This document shows, in pieces, positions 50,946 to 64,000 of a DNA stretch of 64,000 bases. The notes below the pieces were generated by a model. It had not been told where the DNA came from. It did not search any database and worked only from the letters and a program-made list of their open reading frames with translations. The first letter of the stretch is position 1. Every line of letters starts with the position of its first letter. A program made the translations under genes and the position numbers. The stretch comes from Sinotaia quadrata (Eukaryota; Mollusca; Gastropoda; Architaenioglossa; Viviparidae), in contig CM054184.1 in the NCBI GenBank assembly GCA_028829895.1, forward strand, positions 50,923,201-50,987,200, in the 5' to 3' direction.

Positions 50946-53891
50946 CAGACTTCATGTGTCTCGTAATGTACTGTTAACTGTGTTGTCATGGGTGTTTGGG
51001 AGTTAACTTCACTGGGGAGGTCTGAACAGGTTTTGGATGAAAATAGACAAGTTAGAAATAATTCACAATGACCTTGAGTGAGAGTGCTGGAAGTTAACTG
51101 TAGTTTATGATTTTAATATAACGACATTCCTTCGATAGTTCCTATAACAATCAAGGCACACACTCTCACCCAACACCAGTAGATACTTGAATTTTGAATT
51201 TTCATTTACTAATGTTCACTGAGTGATAGTGAAAAAACCCCAAACAAAACATACTAAAATTCACAGACAAGATATTTTTTTTATCAACCCAGAAGAGAAA
51301 AATATTTGTACGTGCACATTCCTCACAGAATATTAAGTGGGACAAACCAAACATTAAAAAACTAAACAAACAAACGAAAAACCCCACCAAACCCCATTAG
51401 TGCAAATTTTAATAGAAATTATTCAACCACATATCATCTGCATCCACACTTCCCCCCACACTAATGTATTCTTAAAATCACTGCTAAGAACAATTGGTGT
51501 CCATCCATGGATAGCCATTGTAAAAGGAGTAAGGGGCGAACAAGTACATTGCAAGGTCTTCTAAAGGGTGGAAATTACAAGACATCCAAAAGACAAATAG
51601 TTCATCCTCAGAAGTCATGTCCACTGTGCAAACATCTCTGAAATGTCATGGGTCAGAGGCCATTTGTATTAACTTTCCATTGTGGGTTAGTTTATAGAAA
51701 GGGTGGAGGAAAGAAGTGGCTTGGAAGAAAACATCAGGGAAGAAAGGGAGAAAGAGAACATTAGGGAGAAGGGAGAGAATTAAAAAAAAGAGGTTAAAGG
51801 TAATGACAATTTATTCTGTTGTTGCTGTTGAAACAAGTTCTAAAGAACAAATATATGGAATTCTGCTAGAATTTTTTTTATCAAATTAAAAAACCCCAAA
51901 CATTTTGACACATTTCCAGAATCTTTCTTTCCTGAGGGACACACACACACAGTATAGTGAATTTTGTTTTGAATGGTGCCAAAACTCCTGTATTGTACTT
52001 ATCTACTAAATATATTTATGTGACTTAGTTACTCAAATAAAAAGAAATGCTGGTAAGCTGCTGTATGCCATTGCATATCTATAAATATAATATATAAAAT
52101 ATAAATATATATTACACACATTAAGTCCACAAATTTTATGAAACTCTGACTGTCAATTTCAGAAATTAGGAGCCATGAATAAATATGTACAGTTTTTATT
52201 TAATTTTTTTTCTTATACACCTTTTATTGTCTCCTTTTTATTGTTTGAAATATAAGGGAATCTATATTACTATTTAACATAATTTCTTATATGTTAATAT
52301 GAATTAGCAACATTTATTACACCTAACTATAAGGCCTAATTACTGACTTTGCATTTTAAAATTCAGAATTTAAAAAACCCAACACAGAATGATGAATATT
52401 TTTCTTTTTTGGGGGTGGGTGGGTATGGGGGGTAAGGAGGTTTGCACTACTGACACTCCCACCCTTGTATAAGTTTAAACTTTGTTTATTTAGCTTATAA
52501 ATGATTGTTAATTCATTAACATTGAAGAATAGTGTCACAATCATTAGAAATGATCTTATTAAAAATAAACTGGACTTGTTACAAATATTTCATAATATTT
52601 AACAAATTATTCACAAGTGTTCAAACAAGTGCATTTTATGGAAAATAGAATAATGAAGGGTCAAGATTTGAAACGTTTTTGTGCAGACCACAAAATATAA
52701 TTGATGCTAAAAAAATACAGAATGTGAAATTTGCAGGCACCATTGTAGGCAGGATTTACTGAACACCTATATATATATATATTAAAATAATAATTTAAAA
52801 AATAAGAGATAAACCCAAACTAAGAATCAGCATATTCATCTGCACCATCACAATTGCAACAAAAAATAATTAAAAAATTCTCTTAAAATAAACGAACCAC
52901 ACAACAATAACATTTATTTTCTTGAAGAGAAAATAGTGTGTAATATTTTAATGTATTATTAATATAACTTTTGTAAAATCTCATTAAGTCCACAACAATT
53001 GAAAATAAAAAATGTATACATTTAATTTTTTATAACAAAAACCGAAATAGGATAATGATACATGTTTATTGGTTTAGAAAATATCAACAAAATATTTTTT
53101 CAAAGTATAGTTCTTAAATGTTTCACTGTAACCAAAACCTCTTCGCTTCTAAATGTAATAAAATAGCCAGATGCTACTGGGATTAATATTCATATTTGTG
53201 AAGGACTGCCTAAACTATATTACTGATTGATAATTAAAATATGAGCAATAATTGTTATAAAGGATAAAAAATAAGCAAACTAAGCAAACATCCAGGAAGT
53301 TTCTGTTTACTTTAAAAAAATGTTTATTTTACATTTCAAAAGGTAATTTCTATTTCTACCAAAGAAAATATATTATTCAAATACACTAATACAAAACATA
53401 CGCTTTGATATATATTTTATAATCACTTGATGAATTAGCATTCGAGTTACCCAATTTCATGCAATTATGACCCCTGATATAGTGAATGAGGAAATAAGTA
53501 ATGAACATCTCAATCAGCTCTAAAAAGATAAACAGGAAAATATAAGATTTCATGGACTTTCAAAGAGGAAATTTTAATTATACACACATTCAGAGAAAAA
53601 ACGTTTATCCAGCATTCTACTTAACATTCTTGCCTTCATTTCACATTTCCAGAGAGACCATAAGAACTGCCTTTACATCTAGCATATGTAATGATTTTCA
53701 GATAACTAATTCATTGAATAATGTTTCTAACCAAACATATGCATTCTCAATACTATATCAATGTATAATGGATAATTAATTTTTTATGATAGTACAAATT
53801 AATATTGCTTGTTGCATGCCACATTTTAATCAAATCGCACATTCTGATTCCCCCCGCATGTGCCGAGTAATCAAGAATTTACTGTGTGTGT

Positions 53892-53923
<32 letters not shown>

Positions 53924-54890
53924 ATGACTGTGATCATTAAAACAAAAAGATTGCTTAGAATATGAGAATATAAATCTAATTTGCAAACTTCACTCAATTC
54001 TGAAAAAGAAAAGTTTTATTTAACCTATAAAATATGTATTTTAAAGAAAGGAAAGAAAAAATCTAACCTTTTCTGTTATCTAACTGGCTCTAATCAAGAA
54101 ACAGCACAATTCACAACAAATGCAACATTTATTATCCATGATTCTTAATACCAGATATTAACATGCCATAAAGTAGTTTGAATCTCACAACAAATTGATA
54201 CAAAAATTATTTAACATTTTATAACACCAAAAACCCCCAACCCAACCAAAAAAAAAAATTAATACCCACCCCCCACCAGTAAAATTATCTTCAGATTTAA
54301 ACAGTATTTAGGAGTCATTTCATTTTCATTTCTTATTAGTTTCATTCAAAGGGGAAAAGAGGTTTGATAAATTAACTGCACTCCTGTTACAAAGCAGTTT
54401 GTAAAAAAATAATTTCATTAAGCAATAGTGTGCAGATAAGTATTATAAAATACAAACATTTACAAAGTAGGGATGCTTAAATAAACAGAAAGTATACAAA
54501 ATGGTTCTTAACCAGCAATGGAATTACACATACATTTAAACAGACTTGGTAGATATGGCTTTGCCATGATTTAAAAAAAAATCTTTTCCCACATGAATAC
54601 AAATAAATTTTTAAAAACTTCAACTTAAGACACAATGTGAGTGAGGGAGGAGGTAAAAAGAACAAAATAGCAGGATCAATTACAAGGAAAATAAGAACAG
54701 TGTAATAAATATGAGAAAGGAGGTTAACTCTGATGTGACCAAAATGCAATGTGAATTGACTATAAAAAAATTGTGCTGTGTACTGAAATGCTAGTAAGGT
54801 GAAGGGGAAATGTACATATAGGAGGGAGATAATCATGTAGATATGACATAGAAGGCAGATAACTTATGTAATAAAAACTTTGCTGTATTA
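50946..54890. other. AT-rich stretch, no firm gene
   Basis: Less AT-rich only at about 51480-51720, where a minus-strand frame is discussed in the findings. A (GT)n run lies at 53883-53923. No other frame has recognisable content. Confidence 0.4.
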
Positions 54891-54894
54891 GAAG

Positions 54895-55185
54895 CAGAAA
54901 AGAGAGCGAAATAAGTGTACTCAACGCTCAGACATTGATTTTCACATAATTAGCACTCGCATCCAACTAAAAGTAAAAATAAATATCAGAGACCACAACA
55001 GAGAGAAATAAGTGAACTCAAGGCTCAGAACTGATTTTCACATAATTAGCACTCACATCCAATTAAAAGTAACCAAAAAAATATCAAGAGACCATGAGAC
55101 CATGATAGAGAGAAATAAGTGGACCTAAAGCTCAGACAATGATTTTCACCTAATTAGCATTGGAACCCAGCCAAAAGAAATAAAA
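54895..55185. repeat. Tandem repeat of 105-115 bp, three copies
   Basis: Recurring GAGAAATAAGTGNACT, AGGCTCAGAACTGATTTTCA and ATAATTAGCACTCACATCCA. Copies drift towards the right. Confidence 0.8.
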
Positions 55186-55452
55186 TTGCATAACTAGTAT
55201 TAATGTTTGTGAGATCAGATGAGCTGTGGACTTCGATATTAAATAGACATTAGTCAATGAAATTAAATCATGATTGAACTAATACCCACATTTCAAATTT
55301 AACAATTGAAGACCTGGTCACACAAATGCCTTCTCAATATACAGCAAAAAAAAAAAAAGTTGAAATAAAGCATGTTTTGATCCATTCTACTGCCAGGGGG
55401 TAGTAGATGTGTTAATTTGAAATTTGATTAACTGGTTAATCAAATATCATTA

Positions 55453-55457
<5 letters not shown>

Positions 55458-55492
<35 letters not shown>
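55458..55492. repeat. (GT)n microsatellite
   Basis: GT dinucleotide run. It is followed, to about 55930, by very degenerate GTGTGACTAAAGAAGTTAAC-like repeats. Confidence 0.9.
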
Positions 55493-55493
<1 letters not shown>

Positions 55494-55934
55494 TTAACTT
55501 CCCCAAATTAAAAAAAACATGACTGAAAAGGTGTCAACAAGGTTGTGGCTGGAAAAAAGCTAACAAATGCTGACAAAAATCTCAGTTAACTAAAGTGTGT
55601 GACTATAAAGAAGTTAACAAAGTGCATAACTGAAGAGATTATAAAGAATGTGTGATTAAGAGATTCATGAAAATGTGAGATTAAAAATGTTATCACAAGT
55701 GACTAAAGAAAAGTGTGCTATTAAAAGGGTTACTATATTAGTATATACAAATGTATTTGATTAAACAATAATGTGTGAGGAAAAAGTACTTAAAAAATGT
55801 GCATAACTGACAAGAAGTTAATGATTAAAGAGATTAATGTAAGTATGCATGTGATTAAAAAGATGTTACAATAAGTGTGACTAAAATGAGGTTAGCAAAA
55901 GTGTGCAACTGATGAGATTAATAACGAAATGGAA

Positions 55935-58900
55935 CAAAAATAACTCAGCAAGTTAGAAAAGCAATGGATTTTTCCTTATATACTAACATTCCTAAAAAGT
56001 TTTTTTTCTTCTCCAAATTGAACTAAAATTTTTAAAAAATTACATGAAGACATGAACAGACCAAGTAAAATGTATCACTTCTACACAGATCCAATCTTTC
56101 CAGTTTGAATATTTTGAAAGCATATTTTTGAAAAACTACAGATTTTTAAATTACACTTGTTAAAATTAAAATGAAAACTATCAAACAGCTTACTAAATCC
56201 TAGGGTTTCATGAAATACTGAGGACAATGCAACATATTTTAAAATGTTATTCAGTAGATATGTAAGACAATATAATACTAAGAAAGAGAAATATTTTTTT
56301 GTATTGGTCACTGGAGAGGCTAATCAAAAACCCATCCTTAATACATTCTACATCAATAGAGAGTGATGATTTTACAGTGAAATACTTTGCTTCAAATTAA
56401 GGAAACAAAATGGTATCAACATAGATTTGCATGCAGACAATGCTTTATTTAAACCTTATTAAGTTATTCACAATAATTATCAGGGTCTAAGAAAACAAAT
56501 GAAAAAATTACAGCAATAGTAATTTTTAAAATATTTTTAAAATATGTCAAAGATGAAGAAAATTAATTAAATTAACAAGACTATTTCAAAGCAAAATGTC
56601 TACACATACAAGATTTTTCTCAGCAAATTTCCACTCATTATTTAATTAATCACATTCACTTTATGGAACAAATTAATTAATTTATCAACTATATGCTTTC
56701 ACTGAAATGGTCAATATCTAGTAAAACATAAAATTAAACACACACTGATGTATATAATTTTATAACTGCATGATTTAAAACAATTATTGTACATCTCCAG
56801 ACATCATAAAAACTAACAAAGATATAAATGTATTTAAATTATCAATGCTCTCTTTCACACACACACAACACACATAAACAAAAAATTCTACCATTGTGAT
56901 TTGTGCTTTATTATCCTAACACCAACAGCTAACTCTCTTGATTATTCCTTTTAATTACCTATTCCATTACCAGAATACTGGAATTTAATTTACATAAACA
57001 CTCAAAATATAAACAGGGTGGTCCACATACCTGCCTAATATAGTAATAGCATAATGTACAAATATTTCACTGAAAACTAATAAATATTATACATATGTAA
57101 TAACGTATATACTAATACAGGTTAAGCATTAATTTTTTTGGTTTTCAGTAATGAAAGGATATTGAAATTAACTTAATGGATTATTGACAACAAATAATTA
57201 ATATTTATCAACATAAAGACATACAGAATCATCTTGAATAGCCATGAGGTATGATTTTATTTTTCCCTCTCTATTGCTCTTTACAATTTGTGCTTTATTG
57301 CAATATTAACACCTGATTTTTAAAATCTTAACAATTAATTGAATGTTATTTATTTTTAATTTGTGACAAATAAAATATAGCTAAACCACTGAACAAGAAA
57401 GAGTGCAATTTAATAATTCAATAAAGAAATGTAACTGATAAAAGTCCATGCAGCAATGATGACGGACTTCTACTTCTGGTCCAGAAATAGATGAGACACC
57501 ATTAATACTGTGTGCTTTAATGTCAAATGTTTGCTTGTGTAATCTGCAGCAGTGCCATTTTCCCTCACGTCTCCTGAACATCCTTTGCACTCTGAAAGTA
57601 CACAGTACACATAAATATTGTTAAAGTTGTGTATGATTATAAAGTCAATATAAATAGTAATACAATATGATACCAGTTGTTGCATTGTTTAAGGTTGTGC
57701 ATGAAATAAATTATAAAATAATAGTAATACAGCATGATGCAAGATGTTATTTCAATAAAGTTTGAAAACAATGATAAAGCAATCTGCTAAAGAATGAATT
57801 TTTTTCTTAAATTGTATTAGACATATTACTCATTACATACATATAAACCCACACGTGATTAACTCAAATACAAAGAACATCTAACATTTACAATGATGCA
57901 CAATGACATTCCTCTTACATATGATATAGCTCATTTTCTGGGCAAGTGTACCATTTTGTAATGAAGTGCAAAAAATCAAATGGATTAAATCTAATTATTT
58001 TAAATGTTAAAGCCTACAACAGGGCCTAATGCTCAGACAAAACATTAGAAAAGATAAAAATTATAAAAATGTTGATGTTATAGGAGTTTGAAATATGCAA
58101 AACTGAAAAAGCATGTTTTTGTTGAAAACTTAAAAAGTAATGTTGAAACTTATTTTACCAGAAAATGAATTATTTTAAAAAGCAGGTGGAGTTTAAAATG
58201 TCAATTTTCGGTAAAAGAATTAAAGTTATGGATCTGTTTTATGTGGAAACTAAGCACTACAAAAAATATGCTTTTTAAAAATATTATTTCTTCATTGACC
58301 GTTTGCACATAAAAGGAATATTGAATAGTGCTGTAACGTACTATAACTTCTAGTTCTACTGTTCTAAAAAAAACCTTGATACAGTAAGTTTCTGGATTAT
58401 TTATAACAATGAAATTGAAAATTAAAGAAAATGGCTATATGTACCTATGTAACAAAAAGAAGTGCCATTTATCAGTTCAAAACGAAGTTGTATTATAAAT
58501 AATTACAAAATAAATAAACCCATTCATGCAACTATCTTATGTCTCTCTCAAATCAATTCTCTGTCTATGGATAATTCAATACTTTATTTTTAAGAAAACA
58601 CATTTCAAATGGATCCACCCTTCATAGTACACTTGCCCTGAGAAATCAGCCATATTCACAAGATATTGAAAAGGTGATTTACACACACACACACACACAC
58701 TACTTCCTCATACACACAAATGTCTTTATTCATTAAAGTAATGTAATACAATATATAAAGAACATGTGATTCATTTATACAAATGAACACATGATTTATT
58801 CATACAGGCACAAACATGTACACACACACACAGAAAACATGCAATTGATTGAGTGCACCGCAAAATTATTTTTTAAAAGTAGATTTTATTACACAGTGCA

Positions 58901-59030
58901 GATACATCTTGTGATGTTAATATTGATAAAAGTTATATGTTTTAAATCTTTTATGTACCTTATAGCTTATGTAGCATTTTATTAAAAGAATAGTGATAAT
59001 GATATACAAAGTAGTACTGCATTAAAGGGT
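55935..59030. other. AT-rich stretch, no firm gene
   Basis: A weak exon candidate at 57565-57591 is discussed in the findings. A CA run lies near 58682-58700. Confidence 0.4.
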
Positions 59031-59034
59031 AATA

Positions 59035-59395
59035 CTAATAGTCACACAATATGATGCTGCATTAAAGCAGTATTGGTATACAATGTGATGTTGCATTAAA
59101 TGGGTTGGGAATGCAATGTGATGTTGCATTAAAACAGTAGTAGTATAGAATCATTTACAATGTGATGTTGCATTAAAACAGTAGTAGTATACAATGTGAT
59201 GTTGCATTAAAACAGTAGTGGTACACAATGTGATGTTGCATTAAAACAGTATTGGTATGCAATGTGATGTTGCATTAAAAGGGTTGGGAATGCAATGTGA
59301 TGTTGCATTAAAACAGTTGTGGTATGCAATATGATGTTGCATTAAAACAGTATTGGTATACAATGTGATGTTGCATTAAAACAGTAGTGGTAAGG
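59035..59395. repeat. 33-bp tandem repeat, about ten copies
   Basis: The unit is GTATACAATGTGATGTTGCA plus TTAAAACAGTAGT, with a variant carrying GGGTTGGGAATGCAATG. Confidence 0.92.
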
Positions 59396-59753
59396 AACTT
59401 CTTAGCAATGTGATTACAAATATTGCCACTAATAAATTTGCCTCAGAATTAGAAAACATCAACAATGTCTTAGAATGAGCATATTGCCCATGAAATGCCT
59501 AAGAATTTTCATTAACTGCAAATTATATGCTTTGGAATGAGAAAGCATTTTGCCAACTGGGGTGCCCACAGAAAAAGTCAGCTGGCCATTTATATACCAT
59601 AACCCATTCCATAACACCAACAGATATGCTGTATTCAACAAGGTGCCCGTATTTTTTTTTTTGTGCAAACTTTGAGCAGACATTTGCAGAGATGAAAGCA
59701 AATATTGCATGCAATATTTTGATGGGTCTGTATCATTTATCAGAGACTGATCT

Positions 59754-59873
59754 CTACTGCCGTACTGGTCTGCAGATCCTTTTATCAGCAATGTTGTCAT
59801 AAAATCGATCTTTGCCAGAAATAGTTTTACCAGTTTGACTGAATACCTTTACTCCAGTGACAGATGGGCAGAG
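59754..59873 (-). CDS. Candidate last exon of the large minus-strand gene
   Basis: After the acceptor CTCTGGTTAG the minus strand reads 39 residues, LCPSVTGVKVFSQTGKTISG and KDRFYDNIADKRICRPVRQ, then TAG. Phase 0 fits the phase-0 donor at 60344. The sequence looks like ordinary protein, but I cannot name a family and the polypyrimidine tract is modest. Confidence 0.45.
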   Translation of the reverse strand, partial: LCPSVTGVKVFSQTGKTISGKDRFYDNIADKRICRPVRQ

Positions 59874-60343
59874 CTAACCAGAGATCCGAACTTTCACTTG
59901 ACATTTTTTATAACTTAAATTACTGTAGTTTATAAATGAGATTTGCACTAGCAGAATAAGGTAGTATCTAACAGAAGAAATTCAAAACACCATTATTTAT
60001 TTATCATAAAAGTACTAAGACCAAATTACCATAATATCTCTCTCTCAAAAAAATAAAAAATAAAACAATAAAAAGCAAACAGAAATACTTCCAGAAAAAG
60101 GGCAAAAGGCATCTACTATAGGCACTATCGATCAATCATAATTAAGAAATGACTTTTCACAAAACGCAAAAAATTAAAGTAAATTTTTAATTTTTTAGTG
60201 TACCAATTTTTAAAAAGTAATTATGTGAAATAAAATTTATTATCACAACAAAATCCCCTATAAACTAACACTCTTTTAAAAAATTATATAAACTAACCTT
60301 TGTAGAAGGCAAATTATTTTTTTCTCTCAAAATGATAACTAAC

Positions 60344-63300
60344 CTTTTCTGAAACTGCTGTTGTCGAATCAACAATGGGACCAGCCATTTCAAGATTGCT
60401 GAAGTCCAACATTCGCTGAAATATATTATCATCCACATGCTTCATGGATGACTTGTTTTTGGATGATCCTGCTGAATTTATTTCTAATGTGGATGTGCTG
60501 GATTTTGGAGGAGTCACAAGATGGGCTTGTGTCATGGTCAATGATTCCTGTGAGGCCAATGACTTTCCAAATGATTCAAACAAAATGCAACCTTTGCCAG
60601 TCAAATCACCCAGTGGTGCTGCAACAGGGTCAAGGTCTGGAGGATCAAGCGACAAATTCTCTTTCACCATCCCTCCAGAAGTTTTGTATTTTCCATCGAT
60701 AAATGAAGGATGAGATTGACCAGACTCTGATAAAGGTATTTTTTCTATACTGAGAACAGGTGGAGGCAGATCACAGAGAGAACTTAAAGCAGGAGAAGAT
60801 TTCAAAACATTTTCCTGGCTGTCTCCACAACAGTATTTGGCTAATGAGGGCGATGACAAGGTCTCTGAGCCAGAGGACTGCTTGCGTTTTGATGCCATAG
60901 CAAGAGCTAACTGGGTTGTAAGGCAAGACAAAGAAAATTTAGGTAAGGACTTTGGGAGCTTATCTTTGTGTTCCAGTGCTACAAACTCAGGCAGGGAGGA
61001 ATCCTGCACATTCTGTGTCACTTTTTCACTCCTCACATCTGACTGGTTTAATGTAGCAACAGAAAGAGAAAAGTCACACCTGGACTCAGACAGCAAAGGT
61101 GGACCAGCATCTGCATCTGATAACTTCTTGTCCAATATTCGAGGTAATTTAGACTCTGGAGAATCACTGTCCAGTGAATCCAGTTTGTGTTTCGCACCAG
61201 TTCTCACACCAAATCTACTTTCCACTTCAAGTTCTTTGTGACAACAATTTTCACTTGATGTACAAGTGACAGAGTGACCATGACATTCAACAGGCATGGT
61301 CTCCTTCAAATGCTTTAAACCACCTAGGTCATCTGTTTCTTTACACGCATTTAATAAATTTTTCTCACCACAATCTTCTAGTTCTGACAGATTTTTACTG
61401 TGGTCTAATGAGTCACTATTTCCATGATTATCGCTATTAGAAAAGCTGTCATTTTTATTGTCTAATACACCTGTTTTCAAAACCACATTTTTTAACAAGT
61501 TTTCACAACTAGTATCATGCAATTTAGTAGACAAAGTTTCTGTGGAGGAGAAAGGCTTTTGAACATTTGGATTTTGCTCAACAGATTTGAAAGTTGTGCT
61601 AGCAAGAGATGAACTCTGCAACTGATTGACAAGTGCTACTGAAGATGTTTTCATACTGGGGGATGGCTTAGACACAGCAGTTTTCATTGCTGTATGTGTG
61701 TCAGAGGGTGGCTTAGTTACAGTGGTTTTCATTGCTGGCGGCATGCCTGAGGATGTCTTAGACCCAGTGGCTTTAACTGCTGAGTGTGTGTCAGAGAATG
61801 GCTTGGACACAACTGTTTTCTTGGATAGATGTGTGTCAGAGCCTGACTTTAACACAAATGGTGCACTAGACATTTTTACTGGGGGGTTTTGAGGCGATTC
61901 AGACACAAGTGATGCAGTGTGAGTTATTTCAGGGGGTACATAGGGCATTTCTGACAAAACAGGTGTAATGGGTGTTTTTGATGATTGTATATATGATGAT
62001 TCAGATAAAACTGGTATAACAGATAGTTTAGGGGATGATAATTTAGACAAAACTTGTATAGGAGATAGTGAGTGAGATAAAACTGAATCATCAATATTTG
62101 ATTTTGGTCTTTCTAAAGAGTCTTCGTCCAACACTTCAATATTTTGCACTGGTATCTCAATGCTAGCAGTTATTAGTGATGCAGTGGCAGTTATAGCAGT
62201 TGAAGGTGACAAAGAGCATTTCGTTAAAGCATGACAAGTGTCTAAAGTAATCTTACTTTCATCACAAGAAGATATTGCTGAATTAAAGTCTTTTACAGAA
62301 TTGCCACTGTCTATCAGCGTATTAACAAATATAGAGGCAGTGTTTGACTGAGAACCGATCTCAACACTAACAGCGTTAGCATTACAATCAGATACTGATA
62401 TCTCTGGCAGAGGTGTAACTTTTGCAACACTCTGTTGGACATCAGCACCACTGAAAGCAGGTCTGACTTTTGCAGGTGACTGAACTGTAACCCCTAAGCT
62501 AGTAGAATTGTCTGACATAGTGTAGATTCCTACAGGAGTATGTGGCATAGCTTTTTCAACTCTTCCCTCTGACACCATTTTGATCCGAGTACTGGTAAGA
62601 GAATCTGACCCAGATTTGACTTCAATATGTGTGGTTAGGTTTGATCCAGCTTTTATCCCAGTTCTTTTAAGGTTGTCTGACCCAGATTTGATCCCAGCAT
62701 CGGTAGCAATATCTGACCCATGGGGTTTGACCTCTATATTCGTATCAATATTTGTCACAGGTCTGATACTGGGACTACCACAAGCAGCTATGGTTGGTGT
62801 AAGTGTTGCCTCAGTGCAAGCAGTAGAGCTTGGTGCCGGCTTCACAGTGCAAACAGCAGAGCTTGGTGCTGGCTTCAACTCAGTGCAAGGAGTATATGGT
62901 ACTTGCTTCACCTCAATGCAAGCTGGTGTGCTTGGTGAAGGCTTCACCTCAGTGCAAGCTGGTGTGATTGATACATGATTAACCTCAATGCAAGTACGTG
63001 TGCTTGGTGCATGCTCAACCTCAGAGCCAGCAGGTGTGCTTGGTGCAGGCTTCATTTCAGTGCAAGGTTTGCTTTTTGTTGGCTTCAACTCAGTGCAAGC
63101 AGGTGTATATGGTGCTGGCTTCACCCCAATGCAAGCTGGTGTGCTTGGTGTATGCTTCACCTCAGTGTAAGCCAGGGTGCTTGGTGCATGCTTAACCTCA
63201 GTGCAAGCCGGTGTGCTTGATGTATGCTTAACCTCAGAGCAAGCAGGTGTGCTTGGTGCAAGCTTCACATCAATGCAAGAAGATTTGCTTGGTGCAGGCT

Positions 63301-64000
63301 TCACCTCAGTGCAAGGTGTGCTTGATGCAGGCTTCACCTCAGTGCAAGGTGTGCTTGGTGCAGGCTTCACCTCAGTGCAAGGTGTGCTTGATGCAGGCTT
63401 CACCTCAGTGCAAGGTGTGCTTGATGCAGGCTTCACCTCAACGCAAGGTTTGCTTGGTGCAGGCTTCACCTCAGTGCAAGGTGTACTTGGTGCAGGCTTC
63501 ACCTCAGTGCAAGGTGTGCTTGATGCAGGCTTCACCTCAGTGCAAGGTGTGCTTGATGCAGGCTTCACCTCAGTGCAAGGTGTGCTTGATGCAGGCTTCA
63601 CCTCAGTGCAAGGTGTGCTTGGTGCAGGCTTCACATCAATGCAAGAAGGTTTGCTTGGTGCAGGCTTCACCTCAGAGCAAGCAGCACTGGTTGGTGCAGC
63701 TTTTGCCCCAGCAGCAGACAGTTGCTGATTGACTGCAACGGCGGGCTTCTGAGACACAATCTGCATGCCAGCTTGAAGCTGTATCAATTTACCTTGACCA
63801 CCTGGTCCAACCTGCAACACTTTGAATTTGTTCTGGGCCAACAAGCGGTTGTAGTCTTCACGGGAAATGTGAACAATTCGTGGGGTTCCAGGTAATGTGG
63901 GTGCTGCTCCAGCAAGGGTTGGCTGGGCTGGACGGACAGTCCCACCACTCTGGTGCATGGTTGAAGTGATATTTGTCACACTACCTTGGTTAGACACCAC
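60344..64000 (-). CDS. Large low-complexity protein with Cys-containing 11-12-residue repeats (partial)
   Basis: One frame is open from the right edge to a donor GAAAAG|GTTAGT at 60344, giving 1,219 codons. Reading on would reach a stop at 60314, which I take as intron. The first codon at the edge is GTG inside a longer frame, so the start lies outside. Near the N-terminal side is TPRIVHISREDYNRLLAQNK and a Gln/Gly segment (VGPGGQGKLIQLQAG). Then come about 25 tandem units of CTEVKPA(S/P)STP type, then long Ser/Thr/Pro-rich sequence. The C-terminal part has basic patches (KHKLDSLDSDSPESKLPRI, MASKRKQSSGSETLSS) that could be nuclear signals. There are no membrane segments. Function is not recognised. 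The N-terminal segment looks like those of chromatin or transcription cofactors, but that is only an impression. Confidence 0.8.
62810..63690 (-). repeat. Coding 33-bp (occasionally 36-bp) minisatellite
   Basis: About 25 in-frame units within the large minus-strand gene, seen on the plus strand as GTGCAAGGTGTGCTTGATGC plus AGGCTTCACCTCA. Units near 63290-63640 are nearly identical (recent expansion). Those near 62810-63240 are diverged and mostly 12 codons long. Confidence 0.93.

Noticed and set aside
59459..59800. Minus-strand 113-codon frame
   Set aside because: Composition is unremarkable, with no motif. The different frame ending at 59754 is more protein-like and fits splicing.
62580..63732. 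Plus-strand open frames of up to 183 codons with repeating GVLDAGFTSVQ or CLMQASPQCKV units
   Set aside because: They are the antisense reading of the 33-bp coding repeat. Any period divisible by three keeps several frames open, and the minus frame continues far beyond the repeat.

Overview
This is a eukaryotic window: AT-rich, intron-rich and loaded with minisatellites. There are no operons, ribosome binding sites or prokaryotic gene spacing. The genes and repeat style suggest a protostome invertebrate, most likely a gastropod mollusc; that assignment is inference, because no species-diagnostic sequence was checked.

Region by region. (1) 2,441-18,063, plus strand: ten 3' exons of a sorting nexin of the SNX9/SNX18/SNX33 (SH3PX1, LST-4) family, covering the whole PX domain and the C-terminal BAR domain. 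The SH3 end lies left of the window. Several of its introns carry private tandem repeats, and some of these touch splice sites. The intron at 2,567-5,151 carries a hAT transposon remnant with exact inverted repeats and an 8-bp target duplication. (2) 18,064-31,100: AT-rich 3'UTR and intergenic sequence with a 28-bp minisatellite, an 81-bp triplication, a hAT MITE and a fold-back element. (3) 32,073-36,792, minus strand: an unrecognised gene that I reconstruct as two phase-matched exons (444 aa, Cys-containing, basic). (4) 35,090-42,660: minisatellites, including a 1.3-kb array with a constant 29-bp period. (5) 42,950-47,065: a large inverted duplication (arms about 1.7 kb, spacer about 0.68 kb). 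Each arm carries one intronless, TATA-driven gene for a small Ser/Lys/Arg-rich basic protein (179 and 183 aa), transcribed away from the centre. The inner arm boundary falls in a degenerate non-LTR retroelement RNase H segment. (6) 47,870-50,940: back-to-back minisatellites with different units. (7) 50,940-59,400: AT-rich, mostly featureless, with a few repeats and weak exon candidates. (8) 59,754-64,000, minus strand: the 3' part of a very large low-complexity protein gene (at least 1,219 codons in one exon, still open at the right edge) with a Cys-containing 11-12-residue repeat, plus a phase-compatible candidate last exon.

The genes do not form an obvious pathway. The least ordinary parts are the palindromic gene pair, the orphan two-exon gene, and the tandem repeats that duplicate or imitate splice sites inside the sorting nexin gene.
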